Shown here: piece by piece, positions 1 through 6,521 of the stretch
How positions within the stretch are numbered: position 1 is the stretch's first letter
How the letters are laid out: each line of letters begins with the position of its first letter
From: an uncultured Clostridia bacterium
GTDB lineage: Bacteria > Bacillota > Clostridia > TANB77 > CAG-508
Assembly: GCA_944393455.1 (NCBI GenBank)
Contig: CALYAH010000030.1
Location: 1 to 8,822 of the forward strand
Length of the DNA: 8,822 bases
Direction of reading: 5' to 3'
Notes under the pieces: generated by a model
The model's input: the letters and a program-made list of their open reading frames with translations, nothing else
Told to the model about the DNA's origin: nothing
Database searches by the model: none
Translations under genes and position numbers: made by a program

Positions 1-962
1 TCTGGTAAGTCTGTTACATCTGCCATAAAGCTATCCATACATACACTTCCTATAATTGGTACCTTTTTTCCATTAATAAGTACTTCTCCTTTGTTTGATA
101 AACATCTTCTTAATCCATCTGCATATCCAATTGGTATAGTTGCTATTTTACTTTTTTTCTTTGTTATAAATCTTCTACCATAGCTTATGCTTGTTCCTTT
201 TTCTACTTCTTTTAAATATGTTATTTTTGATTTTAATTTTGCTACTGGTTTTAAGTCTATTTTTTCTTTTATTCCTTCTCCTGATTCGTATCCATATAAA
301 ATCATTCCTGCTCTTACTAAGTTATACTGTCCTTCTGGATAATTTACTATTCCATTTGATGCTGAAGAGTGTATGTATTTTATTGTGTTTATTTTTTTAG
401 TTATTTTTTCTACTGCTTCACTAAATATTTTTAATTGTTTTTTAGTATATTCTTCGTCATTATCTGCTGAAGATAGATGTGTGTAAATTCCTTCTACTTT
501 TATGTTTTTTGTATTTTTTATTTCTTCTATGAATTCTTCTATTTTTTCTAAAGTCACTCCTGTTCTTCCCATTCCTGTTTCTATTTCTATATGTACCCTC
601 AAATCCTTATTTTGTTTTTTTACTTCCTTTAAGAATTCTATTGAAGATAATCCTATTGTTAAATTATTTTTCGTTATTTTTTCAATTTCGTTTATATCTG
701 GTTGATTTAATACGAATATCTCTTTTTCATATCCTAATTTTCTTAAATCTTCTCCTTCGTCTACAATTGCTACTGCTACTATGTCAAATTTGTTTAAGAT
801 GTCTAACCTTTTGTTTATATATGTTCCATAGGCGTTTGCTTTTATTACTGGCATTATTTTTGTTTCTGGTTTTAGTTTGTTTTTTATTTGATTTAAATTA
901 TATTCAAAATTGTCTAAATTTATTTCTAATACGGTTGGCCTAGTTGGCTTTTGTTCATTCAT
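1..962 (-). CDS. alr: Alanine racemase, 3' end outside window
   Basis: PLP-dependent cytosolic enzyme that interconverts L- and D-alanine and supplies D-Ala for peptidoglycan. The frame is open from ATG at 962 to the window edge, giving 320 residues of a family that usually has 370-390. Visible landmarks are the PLP-lysine motif PVIKANAYG (Lys41), ETGMGRTG in the barrel, and YTHLSSAD. Near the C-terminus come SISYGRRF, which carries the second catalytic tyrosine, then TIPIGYADG and GSVCMDSF. The last part of the C-terminal beta domain is missing only because the window ends. The start at 962 is supported by an AGGAGA site (about 971-977). An ATG at 958 is out of frame. The gene stands alone behind the terminator of the Fe-S unit and has its own candidate promoter. 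A biosynthetic or catabolic role cannot be separated from sequence. Family call is firm. Confidence 0.96.
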   Translation of the reverse strand, partial: MNEQKPTRPTVLEINLDNFEYNLNQIKNKLKPETKIMPVIKANAYGTYINKRLDILNKFDIVAVAIVDEGEDLRKLGYEKEIFVLNQPDINEIEKITKNNLTIGLSSIEFLKEVKKQNKDLRVHIEIETGMGRTGVTLEKIEEFIEEIKNTKNIKVEGIYTHLSSADNDEEYTKKQLKIFSEAVEKITKKINTIKYIHSSASNGIVNYPEGQYNLVRAGMILYGYESGEGIKEKIDLKPVAKLKSKITYLKEVEKGTSISYGRRFITKKKSKIATIPIGYADGLRRCLSNKGEVLINGKKVPIIGSVCMDSFMADVTDLP

Positions 963-1019
963 ATTTCTTCTCTCCTAGCTTTTATTTTATTTTTATAATA
1001 TTTTTTATTTTCTTGCGTT

Positions 1020-1048
1020 ATTTTATCACATTAAATTATGCTAGTAAA
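1020..1048 (-). promoter_or_regulatory. Candidate promoter of alr
   Basis: On the minus strand, TTTACT (1048-1043) lies 17 nt upstream of TAAAAT (1025-1020). A TG one base before the -10 gives an extended -10 form. It sits just after the terminator hairpin of the upstream unit and would give a leader of about 50 nt before alr. The -35 match is only 4 of 6 and the region is very AT-rich, so this is a candidate only. Confidence 0.4.
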
Positions 1049-1050
1049 GA

Positions 1051-1090
1051 AAAAAGCTCTTATCAAAGTAATTTTGAATAAGAACTTTTT
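1051..1090 (-). terminator. Rho-independent terminator after the GGGtGRT gene
   Basis: An imperfect hairpin starts about 20 nt after the stop codon at 1112. Arms 1051-1067 and 1073-1090 pair, with one mismatch and one bulged base, around a short AT-rich loop. On the minus strand it ends in a T-run (1055-1050). The plus strand also ends in T residues, so it could work both ways, but only minus-strand genes flank it. Confidence 0.75.
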
Positions 1091-1111
1091 ATATTTTAAA
1101 TCATTTTTATT

Positions 1112-2113
1112 CTATTTCATTGCTTCTTCTACAGCAACTGCTACTGCAACTGATGCACCAACCATTGGGTTGTTACCCATACCGATTAATCCCATCATTT
1201 CAACGTGTGCTGGAACTGATGAACTTCCTGCAAATTGTGCATCTGAGTGCATTCTTCCCATAGTATCTGTCATACCATAAGAAGCAGGACCAGCTGCCAT
1301 ATTGTCTGGGTGTAATGTTCTTCCTGTTCCACCACCTGAAGCTACTGAGAAGTATTTTTTACCAGCTTCAATTCTTTCTTTTTTGTATGTTCCTGCAACT
1401 GGGTGTTGGAATCTTGTTGGGTTTGTTGAGTTTCCTGTGATAGATACGTCAACATCTTCCATCCACATAATTGCTACACCTTCTCTAACGTCGTTTGCTC
1501 CATAGCATCTAACTTTTGCTCTTTCTCCATCTGAATAAGGAATTTCTTCTACTACGTTTACTTTTCCTGTGAAGAAATCAAATTCTGTTTTTACATATGT
1601 AAATCCATTTATTCTTGAAATTACTTGTGCAGCATCTTTTCCAAGTCCATTTAAGATTACTCTTAATGGTTCTTTTCTTACTTTGTTTGCTGATTTTGCA
1701 ATTCCGATTGCACCTTCAGCTGCTGCAAAGCTTTCATGTCCTGCTAAGAATGCAAAACATTTTGTGTCTTCTGATAATAGCATTGATGCTAAGTTTCCAT
1801 GTCCTAATCCAACTTTTCTATCGTCTGCAACTGAACCTGGAATACAGAATGCTTGTAGTCCTTCTCCGATTGCTTTAGCTGCATCTGCTGCTTTTACACA
1901 ACCTTTTTTGATTGCTATTGCTGCACCTAGTGTGTAAGCCCAAGCTGCGTTTTCAAAGCAAATTGGTTGTACTCCTTTTACTATTTCATATGGATTAAAT
2001 CCTTTGTCTGTACATATTTTTAATGCATCTTCAAAATCTTTAATTCCGTATTTTTCCATTACTGGTTTTATTTGGTCTATTCTTCTTTCATAACTTTCAA
2101 ATGTTACTGCCAT
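1112..2113 (-). CDS. GGGtGRT family protein
   Basis: A 333-residue protein recognised by the sequence that names its family, GGGTGRT at residues 260-266, preceded by YFSVAS and followed by LHPDNMAAGP. The family's biochemical role is not known to me. It is remembered as a frequent partner of an IscU/NifU-like scaffold gene, and such a gene lies just upstream here. No signal peptide or clear membrane segment is seen, so it is probably cytosolic, despite alanine-rich stretches (about 61-80 and a C-terminal ASVAVAVAV). Cysteines lie at 34, 52, 72, 90, 119 and 203; whether any bind a cluster cannot be told from one sequence. The ATG at 2113 has a near-perfect AGGAGG site, which suggests strong translation. 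A terminator follows the stop. Identification is firm; function is open. Confidence 0.9.
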   Translation of the reverse strand: MAVTFESYERRIDQIKPVMEKYGIKDFEDALKICTDKGFNPYEIVKGVQPICFENAAWAYTLGAAIAIKKGCVKAADAAKAIGEGLQAFCIPGSVADDRKVGLGHGNLASMLLSEDTKCFAFLAGHESFAAAEGAIGIAKSANKVRKEPLRVILNGLGKDAAQVISRINGFTYVKTEFDFFTGKVNVVEEIPYSDGERAKVRCYGANDVREGVAIMWMEDVDVSITGNSTNPTRFQHPVAGTYKKERIEAGKKYFSVASGGGTGRTLHPDNMAAGPASYGMTDTMGRMHSDAQFAGSSSVPAHVEMMGLIGMGNNPMVGASVAVAVAVEEAMK

Positions 2114-2153
2114 TTTTATTCCTCCTATTATTTTTAACTTTCTTATTCGTTTT

Positions 2154-2474
2154 TTATATTTCTAGCACAGAATGTTTTTCCGTCTTATGTATATTCATGT
2201 CTTTAATTGTTTTACTGTCCATATATTCTGTACAATCATGACTTCCAAATATTACCGAATGTAATTCTTTTTGCAATGGTTTTTCTGAGTCTCTTTCCTT
2301 ACATTCTTGTATTAGTTCCTCTATTTTGTTTAACTCCATTCCATACACACACATTTTATATTTTCCAAGAGTCCCTAATAGCTTTTTTTCTAATTCTTTA
2401 GTTAATTTGCAATCATTAGTATATTGTAACAATAGTTGATACTTTTTTTCATTTTCTTTGTATTTACTAATCAT
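2154..2474 (-). CDS. Hypothetical 106-residue protein in the Fe-S scaffold unit
   Basis: I do not recognise this protein. It is 106 residues, highly charged, predicted helical in the first two thirds (lysine/glutamate-rich with regular leucines) and has no signal peptide or membrane segment. It has four cysteines (22, 42, 58, 81) and four histidines (72, 79, 96, 101); residues 79-81 read HDC. The ATG at 2474 is preceded by a modest AGGAAA site at 2488-2483. It begins 29 nt after the scaffold gene stop and ends 40 nt before the GGGtGRT start, with no hairpin in either gap, so all three are probably co-transcribed. The open frame, tight spacing and usable ribosome site argue that it is real, but a decayed remnant is possible. 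A link to Fe-S work is inferred from position only. Confidence 0.6.
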   Translation of the reverse strand: MISKYKENEKKYQLLLQYTNDCKLTKELEKKLLGTLGKYKMCVYGMELNKIEELIQECKERDSEKPLQKELHSVIFGSHDCTEYMDSKTIKDMNIHKTEKHSVLEI

Positions 2475-2503
2475 TCTTTACATTTCCTGCTTTCATATAC
2501 AAT

Positions 2504-3196
2504 TTATTCTTTTCTTGGATCTATTTTTTTAACAGCTTCATCAAATCTTCCATATGTACCAGAAGCTTTTTCAATTGCTTCCATTGGGTCCATTCCTTTT
2601 TTAATGTTGTCCATCATTTTTCCCATATGTACATATTTATATCCTATAATTTGGTCATCTTTGTCTAACCCTAATTCTACTATATATCCTTCTGTTAATT
2701 GTAAATATCTAGGTCCTTTTAATGTGCTTGAATAAATTGTTCCAACTTGGCTTGTATGTCCTTTTCCTAAATCTTCAAGTCCTGCTCCTACTGGAAGTCC
2801 ACCTTCTGAAAAAGCTGTTTGTGTTCTTCCATATACAATTTGTAAAAATAATTCTCTCATAGCAGTATTTATAGCATCACATACTAAGTCTGTATTTAAC
2901 GCTTCTAATATTGTTTTTCCTGTTAAAATTTCTCCTGCCATTGCTGCTGAATGTGTCATTCCTGAACATCCAATTGTTTCAATTAAAGCTTCTTGAATAA
3001 CTCCATCTTTTACATTTAATGTTAATTTACATGCTCCTTGTTGTGGTGCACACCACCCAATACCATGTGTTAAGCCTGAAATATCTTTTATTTCTTTTGC
3101 TTTAACCCATTTTCCTTCTTCTGGAATTGGTGCTGGTCCATGGTCTACTCCTTTTGCTACAACACACATTTCTTCTAATTCTTTTGAATAAATCAT
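2504..3196 (-). CDS. IscU/NifU-type Fe-S cluster assembly scaffold-like protein
   Basis: A 230-residue protein resembling the scaffold domain on which Fe-S clusters are built before transfer to target proteins. Residues 76-95 hold GCSGMTHSAA followed by the GEILTGKT segment, the pattern seen around the second cluster-ligand cysteine of IscU/NifU. Other cysteines are at 11, 49, 56 and 106; C49, C77 and C106 are the most likely ligands by spacing (inference). At 230 residues it is longer than the roughly 130-150 of plain IscU, with a C-terminal extension containing GPRYLQLTEGY and GTYGRFDEA. This longer type is remembered as the partner of GGGtGRT proteins. The frame can be extended to a TTG at 3214, but that codon lies upstream of the AAGGAG site. 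ATG 3196 has AAGGAG at ideal spacing and is chosen. No cysteine desulfurase gene is in view. Confidence 0.88.
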   Translation of the reverse strand: MIYSKELEEMCVVAKGVDHGPAPIPEEGKWVKAKEIKDISGLTHGIGWCAPQQGACKLTLNVKDGVIQEALIETIGCSGMTHSAAMAGEILTGKTILEALNTDLVCDAINTAMRELFLQIVYGRTQTAFSEGGLPVGAGLEDLGKGHTSQVGTIYSSTLKGPRYLQLTEGYIVELGLDKDDQIIGYKYVHMGKMMDNIKKGMDPMEAIEKASGTYGRFDEAVKKIDPRKE

Positions 3197-3204
3197 CTTA
3201 ATTA

Positions 3205-3210
3205 CTCCTT
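3205..3210 (-). promoter_or_regulatory. Ribosome binding site deciding the scaffold gene start
   Basis: AAGGAG on the minus strand lies 8 nt before ATG 3196. The in-frame TTG at 3214 is upstream of this site, which rules it out as the likely start. Confidence 0.85.
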
Positions 3211-3248
3211 TCAATTACTTTGTTTGCTTCCGCATTTATTTATATATT

Positions 3249-3265
3249 TTAGGATTTATTCCTAA
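3249..3265. promoter_or_regulatory. Perfect dyad in the leader of the Fe-S unit, possible operator
   Basis: TTAGGA and TCCTAA form perfect 6-bp inverted arms around a 5-nt AT spacer, about 53 nt upstream of the scaffold start. The dyad overlaps a possible -10 box, TAAAAT (3251-3246, minus strand), whose -35 region is poor. A repressor site fits the position, but no known operator consensus is recognised and short dyads arise by chance in AT-rich DNA. Confidence 0.3.
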
Positions 3266-3284
3266 CTATAAAAACATAAACATG

Positions 3285-3307
3285 GGGCAGAAGTCTAATT
3301 TCCGCCC
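3285..3307 (-). terminator. GC-rich hairpin at the end of the glycolytic operon, probable terminator
   Basis: GGGCAGAA (3285-3292) pairs with TTCCGCCC (3300-3307): 8 bp with one G-U pair and a 7-nt loop. The TAG stop codon of the YezG-like gene lies in the loop. On the minus strand it is followed by T-rich sequence with two interruptions, so it is a weaker-looking terminator than the others. It is the only GC-rich stem in the area and sits at the expected operon boundary. Confidence 0.55.
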
Positions 3308-4005
3308 TTATTTTTATCTCTCATTTTTCTAATTTCATCTTCTGATAACAAAATCTGATTTTTTCTAATTTTTCTTTCTTTTTTTTCTTCTTCGACCTCT
3401 TCTTTAGTTGTTTCATTTTCTTCTGTATTATAATCTACTAAATTTTCAATATCCCTTATATAAATTCCAGCTTCATATGTTTCTTTTCTTAGCAATGTTT
3501 TTGCACCATTTAAATATCTATTTAGGATTTCTTTATCCTTCTTATTAACTTGAGCTTCACTTATTCCTAGATAATTGTATCTCCATATAATATGTCTTTC
3601 ATAACTTGTAAAATCACTGTCTTCTAAATCATCATAATTGTACTCTACTTTAAATTTAGAATTTTGTATAGTAATAGTTATATTAGACCATATTTCTTTT
3701 CGCTCTGTTTTTCTAAATTCTTCTCTTAATTGTTTTATCTTATTATATACTACTTTTATCAACTTTAGGTATTCTTCTTCATCCAAATTAAATCTATTTG
3801 GTATTTCATATACATTAACTGGTTTCTTTTTTAAAATTCCTTTAGGAATATAATAGAAATATAATTCTCCTGTTTGTTTTCCATTTGGTTTGTCTATTAC
3901 AGAACTATATAAATATAGCTTATCCCACTTTTCTGGAATTAAATAATATATCATTTTTTGTATATCTTCGTAGATACCTTTTATCTTTTTTGTATGATTT
4001 AACAT
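3295..4005 (-). CDS. YezG/DUF600-family immunity protein with a charged C-terminal tail
   Basis: A 236-residue protein whose first 150 residues match the remembered pattern of the YezG (DUF600) family, known as immunity proteins to LXG-type toxins such as Bacillus subtilis YeeF. The landmarks are an N-terminal helix with YLIPEKWDKLYLYSSV (20-35), GELYFYYIPKG (46-56), LREEF (93-97) and the signature FKVEYNYDDL...SYERHIIWRYNYLG (118-147). The family usually ends near there. Here about 90 further residues follow, including a Glu/Lys-rich stretch (195-235) that is probably disordered or coiled. The start at 4005 lies 6 nt after the gpmI stop, with its AAGGA site (4020-4016) overlapping the end of gpmI, so translation is probably coupled to that glycolytic gene. 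No toxin gene is in the window. It is therefore an orphan by context, and actual immunity function is inferred. Confidence 0.8.
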   Translation of the reverse strand: MLNHTKKIKGIYEDIQKMIYYLIPEKWDKLYLYSSVIDKPNGKQTGELYFYYIPKGILKKKPVNVYEIPNRFNLDEEEYLKLIKVVYNKIKQLREEFRKTERKEIWSNITITIQNSKFKVEYNYDDLEDSDFTSYERHIIWRYNYLGISEAQVNKKDKEILNRYLNGAKTLLRKETYEAGIYIRDIENLVDYNTEENETTKEEVEEEKKERKIRKNQILLSEDEIRKMRDKNKGGN

Positions 4006-4011
4006 ATCCTT

Positions 4012-5553
4012 TTATTCCTTATCTAATAAACTTATTCCTGTCATTTCCTTTGGCTTTTTAAGATTCATTAAATCAAGCATTGTTGGTGCTAAATCTGCTA
4101 ATTTTCCACCTGATTTTAACTTTAATTTTTTATCACTGGTTACTAATATAAGTGGTACAGGATTCGTTGTATGAGCTGTATGTGGCTCTCCTGTTTTATA
4201 ATCTATCATTTGCTCTGCATTTCCATGGTCAGCTGTTATGAGTAAATTTCCTTGTTTTTCTTCTACTAAACTTACTACTTTTCCTACACATTCGTCAACT
4301 GCTTCTACTGCTTTGATAGCTGCTGTTAAACTTCCTGTATGCCCTACCATGTCAGTATTTGCATAGTTTAGTATTATAGCATCATATTTATCTTTCTTAA
4401 TTGCTTCTAATACTTTTTCTGTTACTTCATATGCACTCATTTCTGGTTTTAAATCATAAGTTTCTACTTTAGGAGATGGAACTAAAATTCTATCTTCTCC
4501 TTCATATTGCTTTTCTTCTCCACCGTTAAAGAAAAATGTTACATGAGCATATTTTTCAGTTTCTGCAATTCTTAATTGTGTATATCCCTGATTGCTAATA
4601 TATTCTCCAAATGTGTTTTTTAATAGTTCTTTTTTAAATGCAACATGAACATTTGGCATTGTTTCATCATAACTTGTAAAACATACATAATACAAATTTA
4701 AATCTTTTTTAGTCTCAAATCCATCAAATTCTGGATCTACTAAAGCTCTTGTAATTTCTCTTGCTCTATCTGGTCTAAAGTTAAAGAAAATAACAGAATC
4801 ATTTTTTCCTATGGTTGCAATTGGTTCTTCTCCATTACAAATTAAAGTTGGTTCTACAAATTCATCAAAAACTTCTTTTTGGTATGAATCTTCTATTGCT
4901 TTTACAGTACTTCCAGCTTTGTTTCCTTCTCCTTTTACAATGGCATCATAACATTTTTTTACTCTTTCCCATCTTTTGTCTCTATCCATTGCATAGAATC
5001 TTCCTGATATACTTGCAATTTTTCCAATTTCTTTTTCAGCCATTTTTTCTTGTAATTTGATAATATAACTTTCTGCTGATGCTGGTGGTGTATCTCTACC
5101 ATCTAAAAAACAATGAACATATACATCTTCAAAGTCTCTTCTTTTTGCCATTTCTAATAATCCATATAAATGACGTATATGACTATGAACTCCACCATCT
5201 GATACTAATCCTAATATGTGTAGCTTAGAATTGTGTTTTTTACAATTTTCAATAGCAGCTATAAATTCTGGGTTTGTAAAAAAATCACCATCTTCTATTG
5301 ATTTTGTAATTCTTGTTAACTCTTGATATACAATTCTTCCTGCTCCGATATTAGTGTGTCCTACTTCTGAATTTCCCATTTGTCCTTCTGGTAATCCAAC
5401 AGCTAAACCGCTTGTATTAATATCTACTGTTTCATATTTTTTCATTAGTTTATTAATATTAGGTGTTTTTGCTAACTTTATCGCATTTCCATCTTTATTA
5501 GGATTGTCTCCAAAACCATCCAATATCATTAGCATTGTTAATTTATCTTTCAT
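4012..5553 (-). CDS. gpmI: 2,3-bisphosphoglycerate-independent phosphoglycerate mutase
   Basis: Cytosolic, metal-dependent (Mn2+) enzyme that interconverts 3- and 2-phosphoglycerate in glycolysis and gluconeogenesis. From ATG 5553 it has 513 residues, the normal family length. Key sites are visible: LMILDGFG with metal ligand Asp12, the nucleophile Ser62 in MGNSEVGH, VSDGGVHSH, HCFLDGRDTPP, FFNFRPDRAREITR, NYANTDMVGHTG, ITADHGNAEQM and HTAHTTNPVP, which together cover the phosphatase and transferase domains. The frame extends upstream to 5649, adding 32 residues rich in Lys, Ser and Thr. That stretch is a translation of the inverted repeat located there and has no family counterpart. ATG 5553 has its own AAAAGG site. 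It lies after tpiA, separated by the repeat element, and is followed within 6 nt by the YezG-like gene. Confidence 0.98.
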   Translation of the reverse strand: MKDKLTMLMILDGFGDNPNKDGNAIKLAKTPNINKLMKKYETVDINTSGLAVGLPEGQMGNSEVGHTNIGAGRIVYQELTRITKSIEDGDFFTNPEFIAAIENCKKHNSKLHILGLVSDGGVHSHIRHLYGLLEMAKRRDFEDVYVHCFLDGRDTPPASAESYIIKLQEKMAEKEIGKIASISGRFYAMDRDKRWERVKKCYDAIVKGEGNKAGSTVKAIEDSYQKEVFDEFVEPTLICNGEEPIATIGKNDSVIFFNFRPDRAREITRALVDPEFDGFETKKDLNLYYVCFTSYDETMPNVHVAFKKELLKNTFGEYISNQGYTQLRIAETEKYAHVTFFFNGGEEKQYEGEDRILVPSPKVETYDLKPEMSAYEVTEKVLEAIKKDKYDAIILNYANTDMVGHTGSLTAAIKAVEAVDECVGKVVSLVEEKQGNLLITADHGNAEQMIDYKTGEPHTAHTTNPVPLILVTSDKKLKLKSGGKLADLAPTMLDLMNLKKPKEMTGISLLDKE

Positions 5554-5563
5554 TTTATACCAT

Positions 5564-5569
5564 CCTTTT
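5564..5569 (-). promoter_or_regulatory. Ribosome binding site deciding the gpmI start
   Basis: AAAAGG (read on into ATGG) lies 10 nt before ATG 5553, between the inverted repeat and the gene. It supports the 513-residue product over the longer frame from 5649. Confidence 0.75.
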
Positions 5570-5576
5570 CTTTTTG

Positions 5577-5701
5577 AAGATGTTTTTGATGTTTTTTGGG
5601 ACGGAGTAAAAAAACATCTTCTTTCACTTGTTTTTATGCCTTTGCTCATTTTATCTTAAGATGTTTTTTTACTCCGTCCCAAAAAACATCAAAAACATCT
5701 T
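5577..5701. repeat. Perfect 44-bp inverted repeat with 37-nt spacer between tpiA and gpmI
   Basis: Arms 5577-5620 and 5658-5701 are exact reverse complements over all 44 bases; the spacer is 5621-5657. Each arm is itself a smaller imperfect palindrome: it begins AAGATGTTTTT, ends AAAAACATCTT, and has GGGACGGAGT between. GATGTTTTT also occurs twice in tandem in each arm. It begins 8 nt after the tpiA stop and ends about 7 nt before the gpmI ribosome site, so in the operon mRNA it would form a long stable hairpin just ahead of gpmI. It does not end in a U-tract, so it is not a standard terminator. Two nested or head-to-head copies of a short palindromic mobile element is the best reading (inference); RNA processing or attenuation is a possible effect. 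Confidence 0.93.
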
Positions 5702-5709
5702 AAGGATTA

Positions 5710-6459
5710 TTATTCAAAATTTACAATTTTACTAAATTCTTCTGCCTTTAAACTTGCTCCTCCAACTAAGCCTCCATCTATATCAGACATTTCAAATAGT
5801 TCTTTGGCATTTGAACTTTTTACACTTCCGCCATATTGTATTATAACGCTTTTAGCTACTTCTTGTCCATATATTTCAGCAATTTTATTTCTAATTTCTT
5901 TAATAGAGTTATTAGCATCTTCGCTAGTTGCTGTTTTTCCTGTTCCAATTGCCCAAATTGGTTCATAAGCAATTATTGTATTTTTCACTTGTTCGTCTGT
6001 TAAACCTTCTAATGCTAGTTCTGTTTGCTTTGTTATAATCTCTACTGTTTTTCCAGCTTCTTTTTCTTCTAAAGTTTCACCAACACATACAATTGGTTTT
6101 AGTTCATTTTCAAACGCTTCTTTTATTTTTTTGTTTACACTTTCATCTGTTTCATTAAAATATTGTCTTCTCTCTGAATGTCCTATAATTACATATTCTA
6201 CATTGATAGATTTCAACATTTTTCCTGATACTTCTCCTGTATATGCTCCGCTTTCTTCAAAGTGCATATTTTGTGCTCCAATTTTAATATTTGTATTTTG
6301 TGCTGTAAGTAAACTATAAAATAAATCTGTATATGGTACACATAGTATTACCTCATTTTTTGTATCTTTTACAAGAGGTGTTAAGTCCTCTATAAACTTA
6401 ATCGCTTCGTTTGGAAGCATATTCATTTTCCAGTTTCCTGCAATAACTTTTCTTCTCAT
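5710..6459 (-). CDS. tpiA: Triosephosphate isomerase
   Basis: Cytosolic TIM-barrel enzyme that interconverts dihydroxyacetone phosphate and glyceraldehyde-3-phosphate. From ATG 6459 the product is 249 residues, standard for the family. Catalytic residues are all in place: Asn9 and Lys11 in AGNWKMN, His94 in IIGHSERR, and Glu166 in AYEPIWAIGTGKTA, which also carries the flexible loop. Near the end come QYGGSVK and the phosphate-binding GGLVGGASL. The open frame runs 21 residues further to an ATG at 6522, but that stretch translates a short palindromic element and lacks a family counterpart. The AAGGAG site at 6474-6469 fits ATG 6459. It is the second gene of the pgk-tpiA-gpmI operon, with about 64 nt to pgk. 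Confidence 0.98.
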   Translation of the reverse strand: MRRKVIAGNWKMNMLPNEAIKFIEDLTPLVKDTKNEVILCVPYTDLFYSLLTAQNTNIKIGAQNMHFEESGAYTGEVSGKMLKSINVEYVIIGHSERRQYFNETDESVNKKIKEAFENELKPIVCVGETLEEKEAGKTVEIITKQTELALEGLTDEQVKNTIIAYEPIWAIGTGKTATSEDANNSIKEIRNKIAEIYGQEVAKSVIIQYGGSVKSSNAKELFEMSDIDGGLVGGASLKAEEFSKIVNFE

Positions 6460-6468
6460 ATTATTTTT

Positions 6469-6474
6469 CTCCTT
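6469..6474 (-). promoter_or_regulatory. Ribosome binding site deciding the tpiA start
   Basis: AAGGAG on the minus strand with a 9-nt gap to ATG 6459. It supports the 249-residue protein over the longer frame that starts at 6522. Confidence 0.85.
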
Positions 6475-6489
6475 TTTTCGACAAATTTG

Positions 6490-6521
6490 TGAGACAATTT
6501 TGCTCTGTCCCCACTGTCTCA
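6490..6521. repeat. Short palindromic element between pgk and tpiA
   Basis: TGAGACA (6490-6496) and TGTCTCA (6515-6521) are perfect 7-bp inverted arms around 18 nt. Read on the minus strand, the interior holds GGGACAGAGCAAAA (6511-6498). This matches the GGGACGGAGTAAAA core of each arm of the 5577-5701 repeat at 12 of 14 positions, both changes being transitions, although the flanking arms differ completely. It begins 2 nt after the pgk stop. It is probably a copy of the same dispersed element type (inference). Confidence 0.7.

Noticed and set aside
191..943. Leu/Phe-rich plus-strand frames resembling membrane proteins
   Set aside because: They are antisense to alr; the hydrophobic look comes from the T-rich complement of an A-rich coding strand.
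1302..1937. Open frames on the plus strand opposite the GGGtGRT, pgk and other genes
   Set aside because: They lie wholly inside well-identified minus-strand genes, lack ribosome sites and read as low-complexity Leu/Phe/Ser-rich shadows.
3197..3214. TTG start at 3214 for the Fe-S scaffold gene
   Set aside because: The AAGGAG ribosome site lies downstream of this codon, inside the supposed coding sequence, and points to ATG 3196.
3284..3307. The GGGGCAGAAG hairpin as a third copy of the GGGACRGAG element
   Set aside because: The core letters do not align without gaps, there is no AAAA tract after it, and the stem pairs through the core instead of flanking it.
3295..4005. A toxin-immunity or defence island around the YezG-like gene
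   Set aside because: No LXG, nuclease, secretion or recombinase gene is present; neighbours are glycolytic and Fe-S genes.
5554..5649. Upstream extension of the gpmI frame to ATG 5649
   Set aside because: It translates the spacer and one arm of the inverted repeat; the internal ATG 5553 has a ribosome site and gives the family-standard 513 residues with Asp12 and Ser62 at the usual numbers.
5577..5701. The 44-bp inverted repeat as a simple rho-independent terminator
   Set aside because: After the second arm on the minus strand there is no U-tract but A-rich sequence leading into the gpmI ribosome site; the stem is also far longer than typical terminators.
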